A stretch of 64,000 nt of DNA from Heyndrickxia vini (GTDB lineage Bacteria > Bacillota > Bacilli > Bacillales > Bacillaceae_C), in the NCBI RefSeq assembly GCF_016772275.1, contig NZ_CP065425.1, positions 2,200,653-2,264,652 on the forward strand, read 5' to 3'. The notes under the pieces were generated by a model. It did not search any database, was not told where the DNA came from, and saw nothing but the letters and a program-made list of their open reading frames with translations. Shown piece after piece: positions 8,783-18,856 of this stretch (position 1 is its first letter; the number at the start of each line of letters is the position of its first letter). The translations under genes and the position numbers were made by a program.

Positions 8783-9307
8783 TCAATTTCCTACTTTCTT
8801 TTTATCCTTATCCTGCCTTCTAAGACGTTTAAACCACTGGTGATCTAAAGGAATAAGTTATTAATGTAACTCGAATAGAATTACGATATTTGGGGAAAGA
8901 TCGAATAGATGTGAGAAATCATAGACGGAGAATTTCCGGCTAATGTGTATAGAGCAGGCTTAAGAAGCAGAAATAAACGGAGGTATTCCGGTTAACTTCT
9001 TTAAATAAGACAAAATCCAATGAATTTTATAAAATAACCGGAAAAGCTTCCCTTATTTTTAAGGAAATATGGGTATTTCCCAACTTAATCGGAATTCCTC
9101 CGCTTATTTTCAAACAAAGTGAAATCAACATTCAGTTTTAACAACCAAACTGATAATCCGTTACATTGATAGGGAAATGACAATTTCAGCATAGTAATTA
9201 CATCTATTTAAGCAATTCAATTATTAGATAGAGAAATCCATTCGCAAGTTCTGATTTATTGTGCGATTCTAAATGCTAATTCTTTCAAAACATTTATACA
9301 GCAATAA
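8783..9307. other. gene-free stretch with repeat element
   Basis: No supported gene is seen in these 525 bp. The stretch contains the inverted repeat described at 8971-9109. Confidence 0.5.
8971..9109. repeat. inverted-repeat element (REP/MITE-like)
   Basis: The 28-bp arm at 8971-8998 (AAATAAACGGAGGTATTCCG then GTTAACTT) is matched by an inverted arm at 9082-9109 (AACTTAATCGGAATTCCTCC then GCTTATTT) with only a few mismatches. A third CGGAGAATTTCCGG-like piece lies at about 8928. The middle has no coding potential. It resembles Bacillaceae extragenic palindromes or a small non-autonomous element. Confidence 0.55.
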
Positions 9308-9349
9308 AAATAGGGTGCGAAAAATCACTTCGATTTCGTACCCTATTTA
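9308..9349 (-). terminator. terminator after sstT
   Basis: The inverted repeat AATAGGGTGCGAAAAATC / GATTTCGTACCCTATT has a 5-base loop. It lies downstream of the sstT stop on the minus strand and is followed by a TTTTTATTG run on that strand. Confidence 0.75.
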
Positions 9350-9405
9350 CATTATTCTTTATTGTTTTGCGTCTATAAAGAAAACCTGTTATTTTAGTTT
9401 GTCTT

Positions 9406-10644
9406 TTATGATACCTTTTGAACGTGCATTTCATTACCTTCTAAACGATTCTTCCTCATTTCAGCTGTGGCCGTGAAAAGAACATCTGTTGATGAGTTAA
9501 GTGCTGTTTCACAAGAATCTTGTAAAACCCCGACAATAAAGCCTACACCAACAACCGTCATAGCTACATCATTAGGGATTCCAAAAAGACTGCAAGCGAG
9601 TGGAATTAATAATAATGAACCACCAGCTACACCTGATGCACCACAAGCACAAACAGCAGATAGAACACTAAGAATAATAGCTGTCGGAATGTCGACTTGG
9701 ATGTTTAATGTATGAACCGCAGCAAGTGTTAACACAGATATTGTTACTGCTGCACCCGCCATATTGATTGTCGCACCTAGCGGAATCGATACGGAATACG
9801 TATCCTTGTCTAAACCTAGTTTATCGCATAATTTCATATTAACCGGAATGTTTGCTGCTGAGCTGCGTGTAAAAAATGCAGTAATCCCACTTTCCTTGAT
9901 ACATGTTAGCACAAGTGGATATGGGTTTTGACGAATACAAACATAAACGATGATAGGATTAACAACTAGCGCTACGAAAATCATGCAACCTAGTAATACA
10001 GCAAGTAATTTTCCGTAACCGAGCAATGATTCAAGTCCATTTGTAGTAATTGATTCAATTACTAACCCCATAATTCCAAATGGCGCAAATTTTATTACCC
10101 ATGTAACAATTTTTGAAACGGCATCCGATACATTGGAAATCATTGTTTTCGTCGCAGCCGGGGCATTTTTTAAAGCTACCCCAAGAAGGATCGCCCACGA
10201 TAATATACCAATATAGTTCGCATTATATATTGCCTTAACAGGATTATCGACAATATTCAAAAGTAAAGTTTTTAAAACATCCACAACACCGCCCGGGGCT
10301 GTCAACTCTGCATTCCCGGTAGCTAGTTTCAAGCTTACTGGAAAAATAAAACTTACAATAACTGCAGTAAGTCCTGCTAAAAAGGTTCCTAAAAGATAGA
10401 GAACGATAATCGATTTCATATTCGTTTTTTGTCCACTCTTATGTTGTGCGATGGCAGACATAACTAAGAATAAGACCAATATTGGTGCGATTGCTTTTAA
10501 AGCCCCTACAAATAAAGAGCCTAGAATAACAAAAGGCTTGGCTACACTTGGGAGGGTGATTGCTAATATAATCCCAATAATTAAACCGACGATGATTTGT
10601 TTAACCAAACTTATTTGATTCCATTTTTTTACTAGATTTTTCAT
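9406..10644 (-). CDS. sstT: serine/threonine:sodium symporter SstT
   Basis: This 412-residue membrane protein belongs to the dicarboxylate/amino acid:cation symporter family, and its length fits SstT. Family signatures include [18 protein letters not shown] (the serine-rich re-entrant loop, residues about 260-280), the NMAGAAVT stretch and the second hairpin [16 protein letters not shown]. It imports serine and threonine with Na+. It is a single gene with its own terminator. The start ATG at 10644 has a GGGGG-rich ribosome site upstream. Confidence 0.9.
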   Translation of the reverse strand: MKNLVKKWNQISLVKQIIVGLIIGIILAITLPSVAKPFVILGSLFVGALKAIAPILVLFLVMSAIAQHKSGQKTNMKSIIVLYLLGTFLAGLTAVIVSFIFPVSLKLATGNAELTAPGGVVDVLKTLLLNIVDNPVKAIYNANYIGILSWAILLGVALKNAPAATKTMISNVSDAVSKIVTWVIKFAPFGIMGLVIESITTNGLESLLGYGKLLAVLLGCMIFVALVVNPIIVYVCIRQNPYPLVLTCIKESGITAFFTRSSAANIPVNMKLCDKLGLDKDTYSVSIPLGATINMAGAAVTISVLTLAAVHTLNIQVDIPTAIILSVLSAVCACGASGVAGGSLLLIPLACSLFGIPNDVAMTVVGVGFIVGVLQDSCETALNSSTDVLFTATAEMRKNRLEGNEMHVQKVS

Positions 10645-10840
10645 TATGTATACCCCCCTGTTGTAAATTGACTAACAGTCTTACATTCCTTTTTTAGAAT
10701 TAGTGCAGTACGATTCTCTTTCTTTATAAAACTATTATTTTCTAATTAATAATATTGTAATGAATATTTAGATATATTACAATAACTTTATTATTTTTCC
10801 CAAAAAATTTAGTTTATCTTTATAGCATGACATAAAAAAT

Positions 10841-10867
10841 GAACGCTGAAGATAAATATCAGCGTTC
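10841..10867. terminator. stem-loop after DUF1646 gene
   Basis: A 9-bp inverted repeat (GAACGCTGA / TCAGCGTTC) lies just downstream of the DUF1646 stop on the minus strand. A TTTTTTATG run follows on that strand. Confidence 0.65.
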
Positions 10868-10900
10868 ACCTAACTTTCATTTTTAAATGAAATATTCCAT

Positions 10901-11983
10901 CTAACTTACAATAAGAATAATTACAAAATAAATAACCATGGCAACGAATCCTACAGGTACAGCAAAACGTGCATATTGTAAACTCGTTATTTTAAGCTTT
11001 CCAGCCGAAATGATATTCGGAATATTCCCTGGGATAAGCATTCCACCACTAATGATCAAACCTAATAATAATGCCTGAATTGTTGATGGACTCATGGCCG
11101 GGCTTACTTCTGCAGCCGCCAATGTAGCATTATCCAAAATCGCTGAAATAATATTAATCCAGTACATAATGAATGGATGCAAGTCCAGTAGATATTTTTC
11201 GATAAACGGTTGAAAACCTGCGCCTAGCAATGTTAAAGCCATGACAAACAAATATATTTTTAAGCTACGAATTATGATTTCTGCATAGGATTCTTTTTGA
11301 GATGATATCATTTTTTCAATGTCTTGATTATCATTCGTTACGCTAGCATCTGATGTTGATGCAACTTCATTTTGTGCCAAAATGGCGGCTGACTCCTCGC
11401 GTGATTTAACCATGAATGCCGCAAGTGCGCCAAAAGCAACAACACCTGGGATCACATATACGCCAATTGATTTCAATAAATAAAAGAAGCTTTCATCCAG
11501 TTTACTTACAACAATCGTGGAAAGCGGTTCTCCGATCGGAGTAAGAACGGCCCCCATACCAATTGCAAAACATGCCAATACTACTAGGCGAATTTCTGAT
11601 TTTCTATCAATCTTTAACACACTTACAACAGCCACAAGAATAATTGCAGCAATAATAGCAGTAATCACACTTGAAATTAATCCAAGGACAATGACGAATA
11701 AGGCAATAAACAATCGATATGGCATTGCTTTACTAATTCCTAAAATTCCCTTTTCAATCGGCCCTTGGAACCAACGAAACAATAAACCTGCAACAAGAAC
11801 GGCTAATGTAATATTAATCGGATGGACCAACGCTTCTTTCACAAGATTCCAATCCAATGCTTGACTCACTAAAACGGACAGAACCCCCATAATAAATAAG
11901 AACACTTCTAAATTTCTTTCCACCACATGAGTAAATGGCAGCAATAGCACAAGCAATAAGATAATGGATAAACCAATAATCAT
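10901..11983 (-). CDS. DUF1646 family transporter
   Basis: This 360-residue integral membrane protein has about ten hydrophobic segments. It contains the conserved GAVLTPIGEPLSTIVVSKL loop (residues about 147-165) and a second loop ISGGMLIPGNIPNIISAGKLK near the C-terminus, which are hallmarks of DUF1646 within the ion-transporter superfamily. It is presumed to be an ion (possibly Na+ or H+) antiporter. A variable charged cytosolic linker lies at about residues 195-235. The leader carries its own promoter and a strong terminator hairpin, which suggests attenuation control. Confidence 0.8.
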   Translation of the reverse strand: MIIGLSIILLLVLLLPFTHVVERNLEVFLFIMGVLSVLVSQALDWNLVKEALVHPINITLAVLVAGLLFRWFQGPIEKGILGISKAMPYRLFIALFVIVLGLISSVITAIIAAIILVAVVSVLKIDRKSEIRLVVLACFAIGMGAVLTPIGEPLSTIVVSKLDESFFYLLKSIGVYVIPGVVAFGALAAFMVKSREESAAILAQNEVASTSDASVTNDNQDIEKMISSQKESYAEIIIRSLKIYLFVMALTLLGAGFQPFIEKYLLDLHPFIMYWINIISAILDNATLAAAEVSPAMSPSTIQALLLGLIISGGMLIPGNIPNIISAGKLKITSLQYARFAVPVGFVAMVIYFVIILIVS

Positions 11984-12030
11984 TAAGCAAATTCCTCCCC
12001 TTTTATCTATTGATTACTTCAAAATAATAT

Positions 12031-12076
12031 AAAAAAGCCTGTCACTAAGGGACATACGTATCCCTTGGTGACAGGC
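12031..12076 (-). terminator. strong terminator in DUF1646 leader / after blaR1
   Basis: On the minus strand a 16-bp inverted repeat (GCCTGTCACCAAGGGA / TCCCTTAGTGACAGGC, one mismatch) with an 8-base loop is followed by TTTTTT. It lies 48 bp upstream of the DUF1646 start and 158 bp after the blaR1 stop. It can end the blaR1 transcript. Because a promoter lies between it and blaR1, it could also act as an attenuator for DUF1646. Confidence 0.8.
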
Positions 12077-12171
12077 TCCTCCAATAAAGTAAATGGTATT
12101 TAATTGTTGTGTTTTAAATGTGAAATTTTATCAACTATTAATAGTATATCATATAACAGTTATTTATACAA
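12053..12171 (-). promoter_or_regulatory. promoter and possible attenuator/riboswitch leader of DUF1646
   Basis: On the minus strand, -35 TTGTAT (12166-12171) and -10 TATACT (12143-12148) are exactly 17 bp apart. The predicted transcript would start near 12136 and meet the terminator hairpin about 60 bases later. DUF1646 genes are the namesake of a leader RNA motif later reported as Na+-responsive. I cannot recall its consensus well enough to align it here, so the riboswitch idea is inference. Confidence 0.4.
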
Positions 12172-12233
12172 GTTTAGTCCGTAACAATATTCAGATTAAT
12201 AGAAAAACAGACACATATTACGTGATAAGGCTA

Positions 12234-14027
12234 TTAGAAAATATTTTTATGATGTAATATTTGCCTCGCGATATTTGCAGCGTTCTTTCCATTCGCTTTG
12301 CCAGTTTTATTTTGAATATTGATGGCAAAATAATAACTATGGTTGTCTTTCTTTACGAAGCCAATAAACCAGCCATTTACTTCTTTCCCATTAATTGTAC
12401 CAGTTCCAGTTTTTCCATATAACTGAGCATGCTTTTGTTCATCTATGAAAATAGCATGATTAACCGCACGAATATTTTCATCTTTAAAATCCAGTCTATC
12501 TTCTTCTAACGCTTGTAATAATTGTACTTGTTCAATTGGTGAAATTTTTAGCGATGATTCCATCCAATACTGATCCAGATTTCCTGACAGGTTTTCATTC
12601 CCATATTTTAATTTATGAAAATAGTTTTGTAGCTTCTTCTTTCCAACCCTTTGATCAAGATGTTGGAAATACCAATTAACTGAATGTTCCATCGCTGTTG
12701 ATAAATTTTGATTTGTATTCCATTCTTTAAATGGGTAAACCGTTCCATCCCAAATCTGTTCATTCCTTTTAGTAGAAATTGCATTTGTTTCTAAAGCGAA
12801 TAAGGCAGAATAAATTTTATACGTGCTGTCGGGAGAAACCCTCTGTTCACTCATTTCACGATTATATATTTGATATTGTTTTTTGGTAGCATCATATAGA
12901 ACAAAGCTACCATTATAACCATTAAAATAAGCACTCAAGTCTTCATAAATAGCGTTTTTCTCATTAAAATGATACACATCATCTGAACTAGCGATGGCAG
13001 AAGTCAGCGAAGTAAAAAATAACACAAAAATCGCTAATAGCGCATAAATGACTTTGCCTTTCCATTTCAGAAGTTGGGACTCCCTTGTGTAGGTAGCAAT
13101 GCTCTGAATTCGTTGTTTAAGTTGTTCTTTTGTCCCACCCATTCCAGTGGAGAACTGTTTATATGCTCGATTATATTTTTTATCCGCAAAATGAATAATC
13201 GTATAACCGTATTCGGTATATCCACTTTCGTCCAATAGATTCAGAACGGAGGCATCACAGGCCAGTTCCCGGTCGATTCGCATTTTCTTGACAGCAAACC
13301 ATACTAATGGGTTAAACCAATAAATAATTTGAAGCAGCCACATTAAGTAATTGACAAATACATCTTTACTTTTTTGATGGCTTAGCTCGTGTAAGAAAAC
13401 ATATTTTAGTTTACTTAATGAGAATTCTTCTTGCGATTTTTTCGGTAAAAATATATACGGCTTCCATAATCCAAGTGTAATCGGAGAGGTAATGAATGAA
13501 GTTTCTTGTAAAATTACTGTTCTTTTTACACCTACAATCTCTTTGCACACTTCTAACAGTTCATTTATTTTTTCATCATTTATAGTGGTAGCTGACTTTT
13601 TTATTTGTCTAATTTGATAGTTTGCATAAATGGCTACTCCAATGAAAAAAATCATTCCGATAACCCAAATTACTAAAAAGAAATGATGAAAAAATTCTGG
13701 TGTAGTCCTGTTTACGGATACAGAGAAATCATGCAACAAATCGTGACTGGGTGTTTGTGAAACATCTGAACCATTGAAGCTGCCATGTTCTCCTGTTGGA
13801 TCTTTCTTTATGAATAGTACGCTTTTCATATATTGAAGTATTTCTCCAAATCTTAAAAAATCCCATGGAATCATGAAAGTAATAAGAGGGGCAAAAAGAA
13901 AATACCAAATTTTATAATGGGTTTGCTGGGATAAATGTTTGTTGTATACTTTCTTGATTAGCAAAATCGTTAAAATAAGAAGGGATACAACAATCGTACT
14001 TAATAAAAAACGGATTACATCCATCAT
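12234..14027 (-). CDS. blaR1: BlaR1-family beta-lactam sensor/signal transducer
   Basis: This 597-residue protein matches BlaR1/MecR1 in length and order. The N-terminal membrane segments are followed by the M56 zinc metalloprotease (HELSH at about residue 214, followed by the FNPLVWFAVKKMRIDRELACDA region) and a last transmembrane helix near residue 335. The C-terminal extracellular sensor domain is class-D-beta-lactamase-like. It shows PDSTYK (acylated Ser and Lys) at about residues 400-405, SVN at about 435, and KTGTG near 540. Acylation by beta-lactam is known to trigger cleavage of BlaI. The start overlaps the blaI stop by 4 bases (ATGA), so the two are translationally coupled. Confidence 0.9.
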   Translation of the reverse strand: MMDVIRFLLSTIVVSLLILTILLIKKVYNKHLSQQTHYKIWYFLFAPLITFMIPWDFLRFGEILQYMKSVLFIKKDPTGEHGSFNGSDVSQTPSHDLLHDFSVSVNRTTPEFFHHFFLVIWVIGMIFFIGVAIYANYQIRQIKKSATTINDEKINELLEVCKEIVGVKRTVILQETSFITSPITLGLWKPYIFLPKKSQEEFSLSKLKYVFLHELSHQKSKDVFVNYLMWLLQIIYWFNPLVWFAVKKMRIDRELACDASVLNLLDESGYTEYGYTIIHFADKKYNRAYKQFSTGMGGTKEQLKQRIQSIATYTRESQLLKWKGKVIYALLAIFVLFFTSLTSAIASSDDVYHFNEKNAIYEDLSAYFNGYNGSFVLYDATKKQYQIYNREMSEQRVSPDSTYKIYSALFALETNAISTKRNEQIWDGTVYPFKEWNTNQNLSTAMEHSVNWYFQHLDQRVGKKKLQNYFHKLKYGNENLSGNLDQYWMESSLKISPIEQVQLLQALEEDRLDFKDENIRAVNHAIFIDEQKHAQLYGKTGTGTINGKEVNGWFIGFVKKDNHSYYFAINIQNKTGKANGKNAANIARQILHHKNIF

Positions 14028-14413
14028 TTATCCCCTTCTTTCATATCCCTCTCAGATAAGATGTTCTTTAGTTCAGATATATCATCCTTTGACAGCTGAT
14101 CATTTTCAATAAAATTTAATACCATTGAGTTTAACGTGCCACCAAAAAACTGTTTCAGGAACAATTTACTTTTTTGCTCGACATATTCGTTCTCTTTAAC
14201 AAGCGATGTATAAATAAAGACTCTGCCATCTTTTTTTGTTTGTAAAGCTTTTTTCCTTACTAGACGGACGAGCATGGTTTGAATCGTATTCGGTTTCCAC
14301 TCAATATTTTTAGATACTTTCTCCACGATCTCAGGAGTAGAAATCGGCTCATATTTCCAAACTACCTTCATAACTTCATATTCGGCTTCTGATATTTGTG
14401 GAATTTCCTTCAT
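14024..14413 (-). CDS. blaI: BlaI/MecI-type repressor
   Basis: This 129-residue winged-helix repressor has the family start QISEAEYEVMKVVW and the recognition region NTIQTMLVRLVRKKAL (residues about 42-57). The second half is the helical dimer domain that carries the BlaR1-dependent cleavage site in relatives (FFGGTLNSMVLNFIE). It should bind TACA/TGTA dyads as a dimer. Such dyads are found before this gene and before both penicillin-binding protein genes. Confidence 0.92.
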   Translation of the reverse strand: MKEIPQISEAEYEVMKVVWKYEPISTPEIVEKVSKNIEWKPNTIQTMLVRLVRKKALQTKKDGRVFIYTSLVKENEYVEQKSKLFLKQFFGGTLNSMVLNFIENDQLSKDDISELKNILSERDMKEGDK

Positions 14414-14427
14414 TATGACCCTCCTAC

Positions 14428-14443
14428 TTTTACATCTGTAGTA
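14428..14443. promoter_or_regulatory. BlaI-type operator upstream of blaI
   Basis: The dyad TTTTACATCTGTAGTA keeps the TACA-N2-TGTA core of bla/mec operators, with one imperfect outer arm. It lies 15 bp upstream of the blaI start, where it could give autorepression. Confidence 0.75.
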
Positions 14444-14489
14444 TTTATTATAGCAGGTTAAGTCAAATGGTTAAAGCGTCACTTAGTTT

Positions 14490-16517
14490 TTAAAAGTAAC
14501 CATATAACTCATCAATGAATGATTTATTTAACTGGGTAGCTGAACTGCCTTTTGAATAATGTTCTATGAATGAAAGCAGAAGAAACTGATCATTCCCTGT
14601 ATCGAAAGCGAGTAAAAAGCTATTCTCTTCCCCTTTCTCCCCTTGCTGCATTTTTAATTCTGCTGTACCCGTTTTTGCAGCTAATTGATGCTGTTGATTA
14701 TAAAGGAGATGGGCTGTTCCATTTGGGTCACTTACTACTGCTTCCAAAAACTTCTTCATTTCATTCGCTGTTGAAGGAGTTATGGCTGCTTTAGTTTTTA
14801 ACACAGTTTTATCATCTAGCAATCGCGGATAAACGATTTTTCCTTCGTTTTGAAAAATGGAGTACATGGCTGCTTGCTGAATCGGTGAAATCAATAATTC
14901 ACCTTGTCCATATCCTGTATCAGCAAGAAGGATGTCTGAATTAAATTTCTTTTGATTTGAGATTTGCGCCGGATTCATTGCGATTGGTAAATCTAATTCC
15001 TCACCAAAGATAAACTTATTCAACCCATTTCGAAACGTTTTTTCCCCCATTTCTAACGCCTCTTGAGCAAAATAAATATTATCAGAATAAATAAGTGCTT
15101 TTCTCATATCAACATTTTGTACATCGGATACACGGGTAACGGAATACCCTCCCCATGATTCATCCTTTTTCCAACTTAAACCATTTATTGTTCTAAGCTT
15201 ATCTGGATATGTCACATTCGCATCCAGCCCAATACTAGCGGTAATCGTTTTAAAGGTTGAACCCGGCGCATAAGCGAGAGCAAATCTTGAAAGAAATGGT
15301 TTGTTCTCATCCTTCGCATATTTATCATATTCCTTTTGGGAAATGCCACGAACCATTTTATTTGGATCATATGAAGGAGAACTTACTACAGCATAAAGGC
15401 CGCCTTCTTTCGGATTCATGACTACGGTTGAACCCGGCTTTTCTTTCAAATGATTGTATGCTTCCCTTTGGATATAAGAATCAATAGTTAGTTTAATATC
15501 CTTTCCATCTATTTTTTCAATCCGTTGAATTTTTTGTTTGATTTCGTCATTCTCATCAACGATCACGATTTCCCCGCCATCTTTGCCTCGTAGCTCCTTA
15601 TCAAACGCCCTTTCTAACCCGGCTTTTCCTATCATATCTCCTTCTTTTAACTCAGAATTTTTATCTATATCTTCCTTTGTTACTTTTCCGATATAACCAA
15701 TTAAATGTGCCGCCGCTTCCTTTAAAGGATAATATCGCATGTTAGTATTTTGATAGGAGACCCCAGGAATGATTTCCGCTTTATTGGATGCGATAATTTT
15801 AAGGGGTACAAATAAATCATCTTTTACCCATCCTTGATTTAACTTTTTTTGAATCTCGTCTTTAGGTATATCTAATTGTTGACTAATGTTTTTCAGCCTC
15901 TTTGCTTTTTCATTCCCCTGAAGTAAATCTTTAGGTACAATGCCTGCTTCCTTAAATTGCTCATTCGCAGCTAACCCATTTCCTGAACGATCCTTAATTA
16001 CGCCACGTTCTGCCTTCCATTCATGAAAGGCTACCTTATCTTTCCCCTCCATTTGAGGAAAAATTAATGAAGGTTTCCATTTTACCAAATAATGATTATC
16101 TGTTTTGATCAACTTAGCATGATAATTGATTTTTTCTACTCTTCCTAATGGTGTTGTAAAACTTAATTGATAAGTTAACTCTTGCTCACCGTTATCAATT
16201 TTTTTTAATTCAATATTGGAAGCATGGATATCATGGATATTGATTCCATTAAATATTTGATTATATTTATTTTTCACTTCGTCCAACGTATATCCTATTG
16301 AATCATACGATTCTTTTTCCAGGGCTTCACCTAATTTATCATACTTTTTCTCCTCCAAAATTTGAATAAACGTATCTGCAGCCTCCTGTACTCGGTTACT
16401 ATCAGTATTACTCATAATCATAATTAGACTTATACACATAATGCCAACTATAGGGACTAATATTAATATGAAATAGGGTTTGATTCTCTTTTTTTTAATT
16501 TCTGCTCTACTTTTCAT
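14490..16517 (-). CDS. class B penicillin-binding protein, PBP3/MecA type
   Basis: This 675-residue transpeptidase has a single N-terminal membrane anchor (residues about 14-34) and then an NTF2-like MecA_N domain (about 40-150). A dimerisation domain follows (about 160-330), and then the transpeptidase domain. The active-site motifs are APGSTFK (about residue 420), SDN (about 490) and KTGTAE (about 615). This order is that of MecA and B. subtilis PbpC. It cross-links peptidoglycan at the outer membrane face. Relatives can have low beta-lactam affinity, but that cannot be read from sequence. A perfect BlaI-type dyad precedes it. Confidence 0.9.
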   Translation of the reverse strand: MKSRAEIKKKRIKPYFILILVPIVGIMCISLIMIMSNTDSNRVQEAADTFIQILEEKKYDKLGEALEKESYDSIGYTLDEVKNKYNQIFNGINIHDIHASNIELKKIDNGEQELTYQLSFTTPLGRVEKINYHAKLIKTDNHYLVKWKPSLIFPQMEGKDKVAFHEWKAERGVIKDRSGNGLAANEQFKEAGIVPKDLLQGNEKAKRLKNISQQLDIPKDEIQKKLNQGWVKDDLFVPLKIIASNKAEIIPGVSYQNTNMRYYPLKEAAAHLIGYIGKVTKEDIDKNSELKEGDMIGKAGLERAFDKELRGKDGGEIVIVDENDEIKQKIQRIEKIDGKDIKLTIDSYIQREAYNHLKEKPGSTVVMNPKEGGLYAVVSSPSYDPNKMVRGISQKEYDKYAKDENKPFLSRFALAYAPGSTFKTITASIGLDANVTYPDKLRTINGLSWKKDESWGGYSVTRVSDVQNVDMRKALIYSDNIYFAQEALEMGEKTFRNGLNKFIFGEELDLPIAMNPAQISNQKKFNSDILLADTGYGQGELLISPIQQAAMYSIFQNEGKIVYPRLLDDKTVLKTKAAITPSTANEMKKFLEAVVSDPNGTAHLLYNQQHQLAAKTGTAELKMQQGEKGEENSFLLAFDTGNDQFLLLSFIEHYSKGSSATQLNKSFIDELYGYF

Positions 16518-16548
16518 TGGTTTAACCCCTCTTTTCCTTTCACTTGAA

Positions 16549-16564
16549 TACTACAAATGTAGTA
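16549..16564. promoter_or_regulatory. perfect BlaI-type operator upstream of PBP3-like gene
   Basis: The perfect 16-bp palindromic arms TACTACAAATGTAGTA (TACTACA / TGTAGTA) match the bla/mec operator form. It lies 32 bp upstream of the PBP3-like start. Confidence 0.85.
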
Positions 16565-16604
16565 GTTTGTGCAATAATTATTCTGGGTCAGTAGCAGTTT
16601 CCTG

Positions 16605-18740
16605 TTATTTGTTATTAACAGTTGGCTGGTTCCATTCCTCTTTTTCTCGTTTTTCCTTTAATTCAAAATAAGCTTTAAACACATCATTCGCTATTTCTAA
16701 ATTGACATGTGATTGGTCTGTTCGTAACCAAGGGAGAATAACTGAAACAGCGATTTCAGGATGATCGTATGGCGCATATCCACCAAATGTAATATTCCAA
16801 AGCATCAGTCCCGGACTATGTGGTAACGGACCATTATATAATGCTTGTGCCGTCCCTGTCTTACCAGCAATTTTATATTCTTTATTTTTTATTCCATAGC
16901 CTGTGCCAAGCGGATCATTCACGACTTGCTTAAAGCCGAGTTGAACGCGTTTAATCCACTCATCCTTCATGTCAATTTTATTGAGTACCTTTGGTTTAAT
17001 TTCCTGGATAACAGGTCCCATCTCAGTTGACTCGTTGTTAGGCTCACGAACTTCTTTAGCGATATGCGGCTGAATTCGATAGCCTCCATTCGCAATAGTT
17101 GATATATATTGGACAATTTGCAATGGAGTATATGTATCATACTGCCCAATCGCATAGTCTAAAACTTTCCCCGATTCAGGAGGTATTTGATCGCCACCAA
17201 ATCCTATTTGTTCACCGGGTAAATCAATTCCTGTTTTAACTCCTAATCCAAATTGAGAAAAGTTTTTCCTGAATGCTTCAATGGCAGCTACTTTATTAAT
17301 ACTTAATGGTCCATTAGGAATATAGGTTTGCTGCCCACCTAATTTCATTGCGGTTAGGAACATGTATACGTTCGATGATCTTTTCAATGCATATAAATCA
17401 TTGATCGGACCAAATCCAGTCGTATTCCAAGACTTTTTCACTTTCGTCCCTAAAAATTTTATTGGTCGATCGTTTAGTACAGCACCCGGAACGATAGTAC
17501 CTGTTTGATAGCCCGTTAATACCGTAGCCCCCTTCACTACAGACCCCATCTCATAAGAAGTCGTAATATTCCCTAACGCATAATCATTCACTTCGGTTTT
17601 ACCGGTTTTTTTATTATTCACATACTGTTTTCCTGCCATGGAGAGAATTTCTCCAGTGTACGGATTCATCGCAGTAACAAACGCCCGATCGAGATACGGT
17701 TCACCCATTCGTTCATGACCTAATTTTTCTTTAATAATCTTTTCGACTTTACGCTGTAAATCGATATCAATTGAAAGGATTAAATCATCGCCCCTTTTTC
17801 CTTCTTGAACGACTTCTGACTCTAATACATTTCCATTTTTATCAGTTATATTTTTCACTTTTTCTTTTTGACTTTGTAGAACGTCTTCATATTGATATTC
17901 AATATAGCTTTTCCCTACACGATCATTTCTGCTATAACCTTTTGCTAAATAATAATCTACAGAATCTCTCGGCAGGCCTTCTTTAGAAGAGGAAACTTTA
18001 CCAATGACTGATCCTAAGATTTCGTTTCCTTCCTTATCTTTATATTGATTATAACGATCCCAATCTGTCGTTGTATCCACTCCGGGTAACGATTCTAGAT
18101 TTTCGCTCACGAATGCAAATTCCTTAGCCGATGCATCCTTTTTTATGATTTGCGGTGTTAAAGGATATCCGCCGACCATTTCACGATAAATTGCCAATAC
18201 CTCTAACTCTTGTTTAGTAAAGGACTTCAATTCTTTACTAGAAATCCGTTCTAGTGTTAGCTGATAAATTTTTTTATCGAAGTCTTTATCATTTTTAAGT
18301 TTGGCCCTATCAGCTGCAGTTATTTTTGCTTCTGCTTCATTTGGATGCTTTAGTATCCAGAAATCTTTTTTATCTCTTTCTGTTATTGCCTTTAAATCCT
18401 CATTAGAATCCTTTTTAATAATTGATGCAAGCTTTTCTGCAATTTTCAGCATTTCCTCTGCCTTCATGTTTTGCGGTCTGGTGTACGTTATCGCATTAGA
18501 CGGCTTATTCCCCACGATTAGCTTCCCATTCCGATCTAAAATTTTACCACGAGGCAAAGAAATTTTTACGGTTACATTTTCTTTTCTATCGACTTCTCTC
18601 TTATAATCCTCGCCATATACAATTTGCACAATTCCAAGCTTAAGAATAAGCAGTGAGAACAGCAAAAAGACAATCAAAAATATGATATTTATTCGGAAGG
18701 AGGAAACAAGCGTCTTTTTCTTCTCATTTATTTTCTTCAA
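16605..18740 (-). CDS. class B penicillin-binding protein, PbpA/PbpH type
   Basis: This 711-residue protein has an N-terminal membrane anchor (about residues 16-40) and the PBP dimer motif LPRGKILDRNGKLIVGN (about 58-74). The transpeptidase domain has the active-site SxxK as YEMGSVVKGATVLTGY (about residue 400), SSN (about 455) and GKTGTAQ (about 635). The YExGSxVKGATVLTGY form is characteristic of the elongation transpeptidases PbpA/PbpH of Bacillus. It has no PASTA repeats. It is the first gene of the block leading to blaI-blaR1, and two BlaI-type dyads lie upstream. Confidence 0.9.
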   Translation of the reverse strand: MKKINEKKKTLVSSFRINIIFLIVFLLFSLLILKLGIVQIVYGEDYKREVDRKENVTVKISLPRGKILDRNGKLIVGNKPSNAITYTRPQNMKAEEMLKIAEKLASIIKKDSNEDLKAITERDKKDFWILKHPNEAEAKITAADRAKLKNDKDFDKKIYQLTLERISSKELKSFTKQELEVLAIYREMVGGYPLTPQIIKKDASAKEFAFVSENLESLPGVDTTTDWDRYNQYKDKEGNEILGSVIGKVSSSKEGLPRDSVDYYLAKGYSRNDRVGKSYIEYQYEDVLQSQKEKVKNITDKNGNVLESEVVQEGKRGDDLILSIDIDLQRKVEKIIKEKLGHERMGEPYLDRAFVTAMNPYTGEILSMAGKQYVNNKKTGKTEVNDYALGNITTSYEMGSVVKGATVLTGYQTGTIVPGAVLNDRPIKFLGTKVKKSWNTTGFGPINDLYALKRSSNVYMFLTAMKLGGQQTYIPNGPLSINKVAAIEAFRKNFSQFGLGVKTGIDLPGEQIGFGGDQIPPESGKVLDYAIGQYDTYTPLQIVQYISTIANGGYRIQPHIAKEVREPNNESTEMGPVIQEIKPKVLNKIDMKDEWIKRVQLGFKQVVNDPLGTGYGIKNKEYKIAGKTGTAQALYNGPLPHSPGLMLWNITFGGYAPYDHPEIAVSVILPWLRTDQSHVNLEIANDVFKAYFELKEKREKEEWNQPTVNNK

Positions 18741-18856
18741 TTTGCACCCTCCTTTTTTAAAATTTTCACATGATATTTTAATGAAGAAACAAAACCTGGA
18801 TTAGCACATTAGTTCTTCCTAATCATAGACACGTTTAATTTTTTGTCTTTTCTAAG

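Noticed and set aside
9467-9715. ORF antisense to sstT, and similar frames inside DUF1646, abgA, abgB and the penicillin-binding proteins
   Set aside because: They are shadows of well-supported genes on the other strand.
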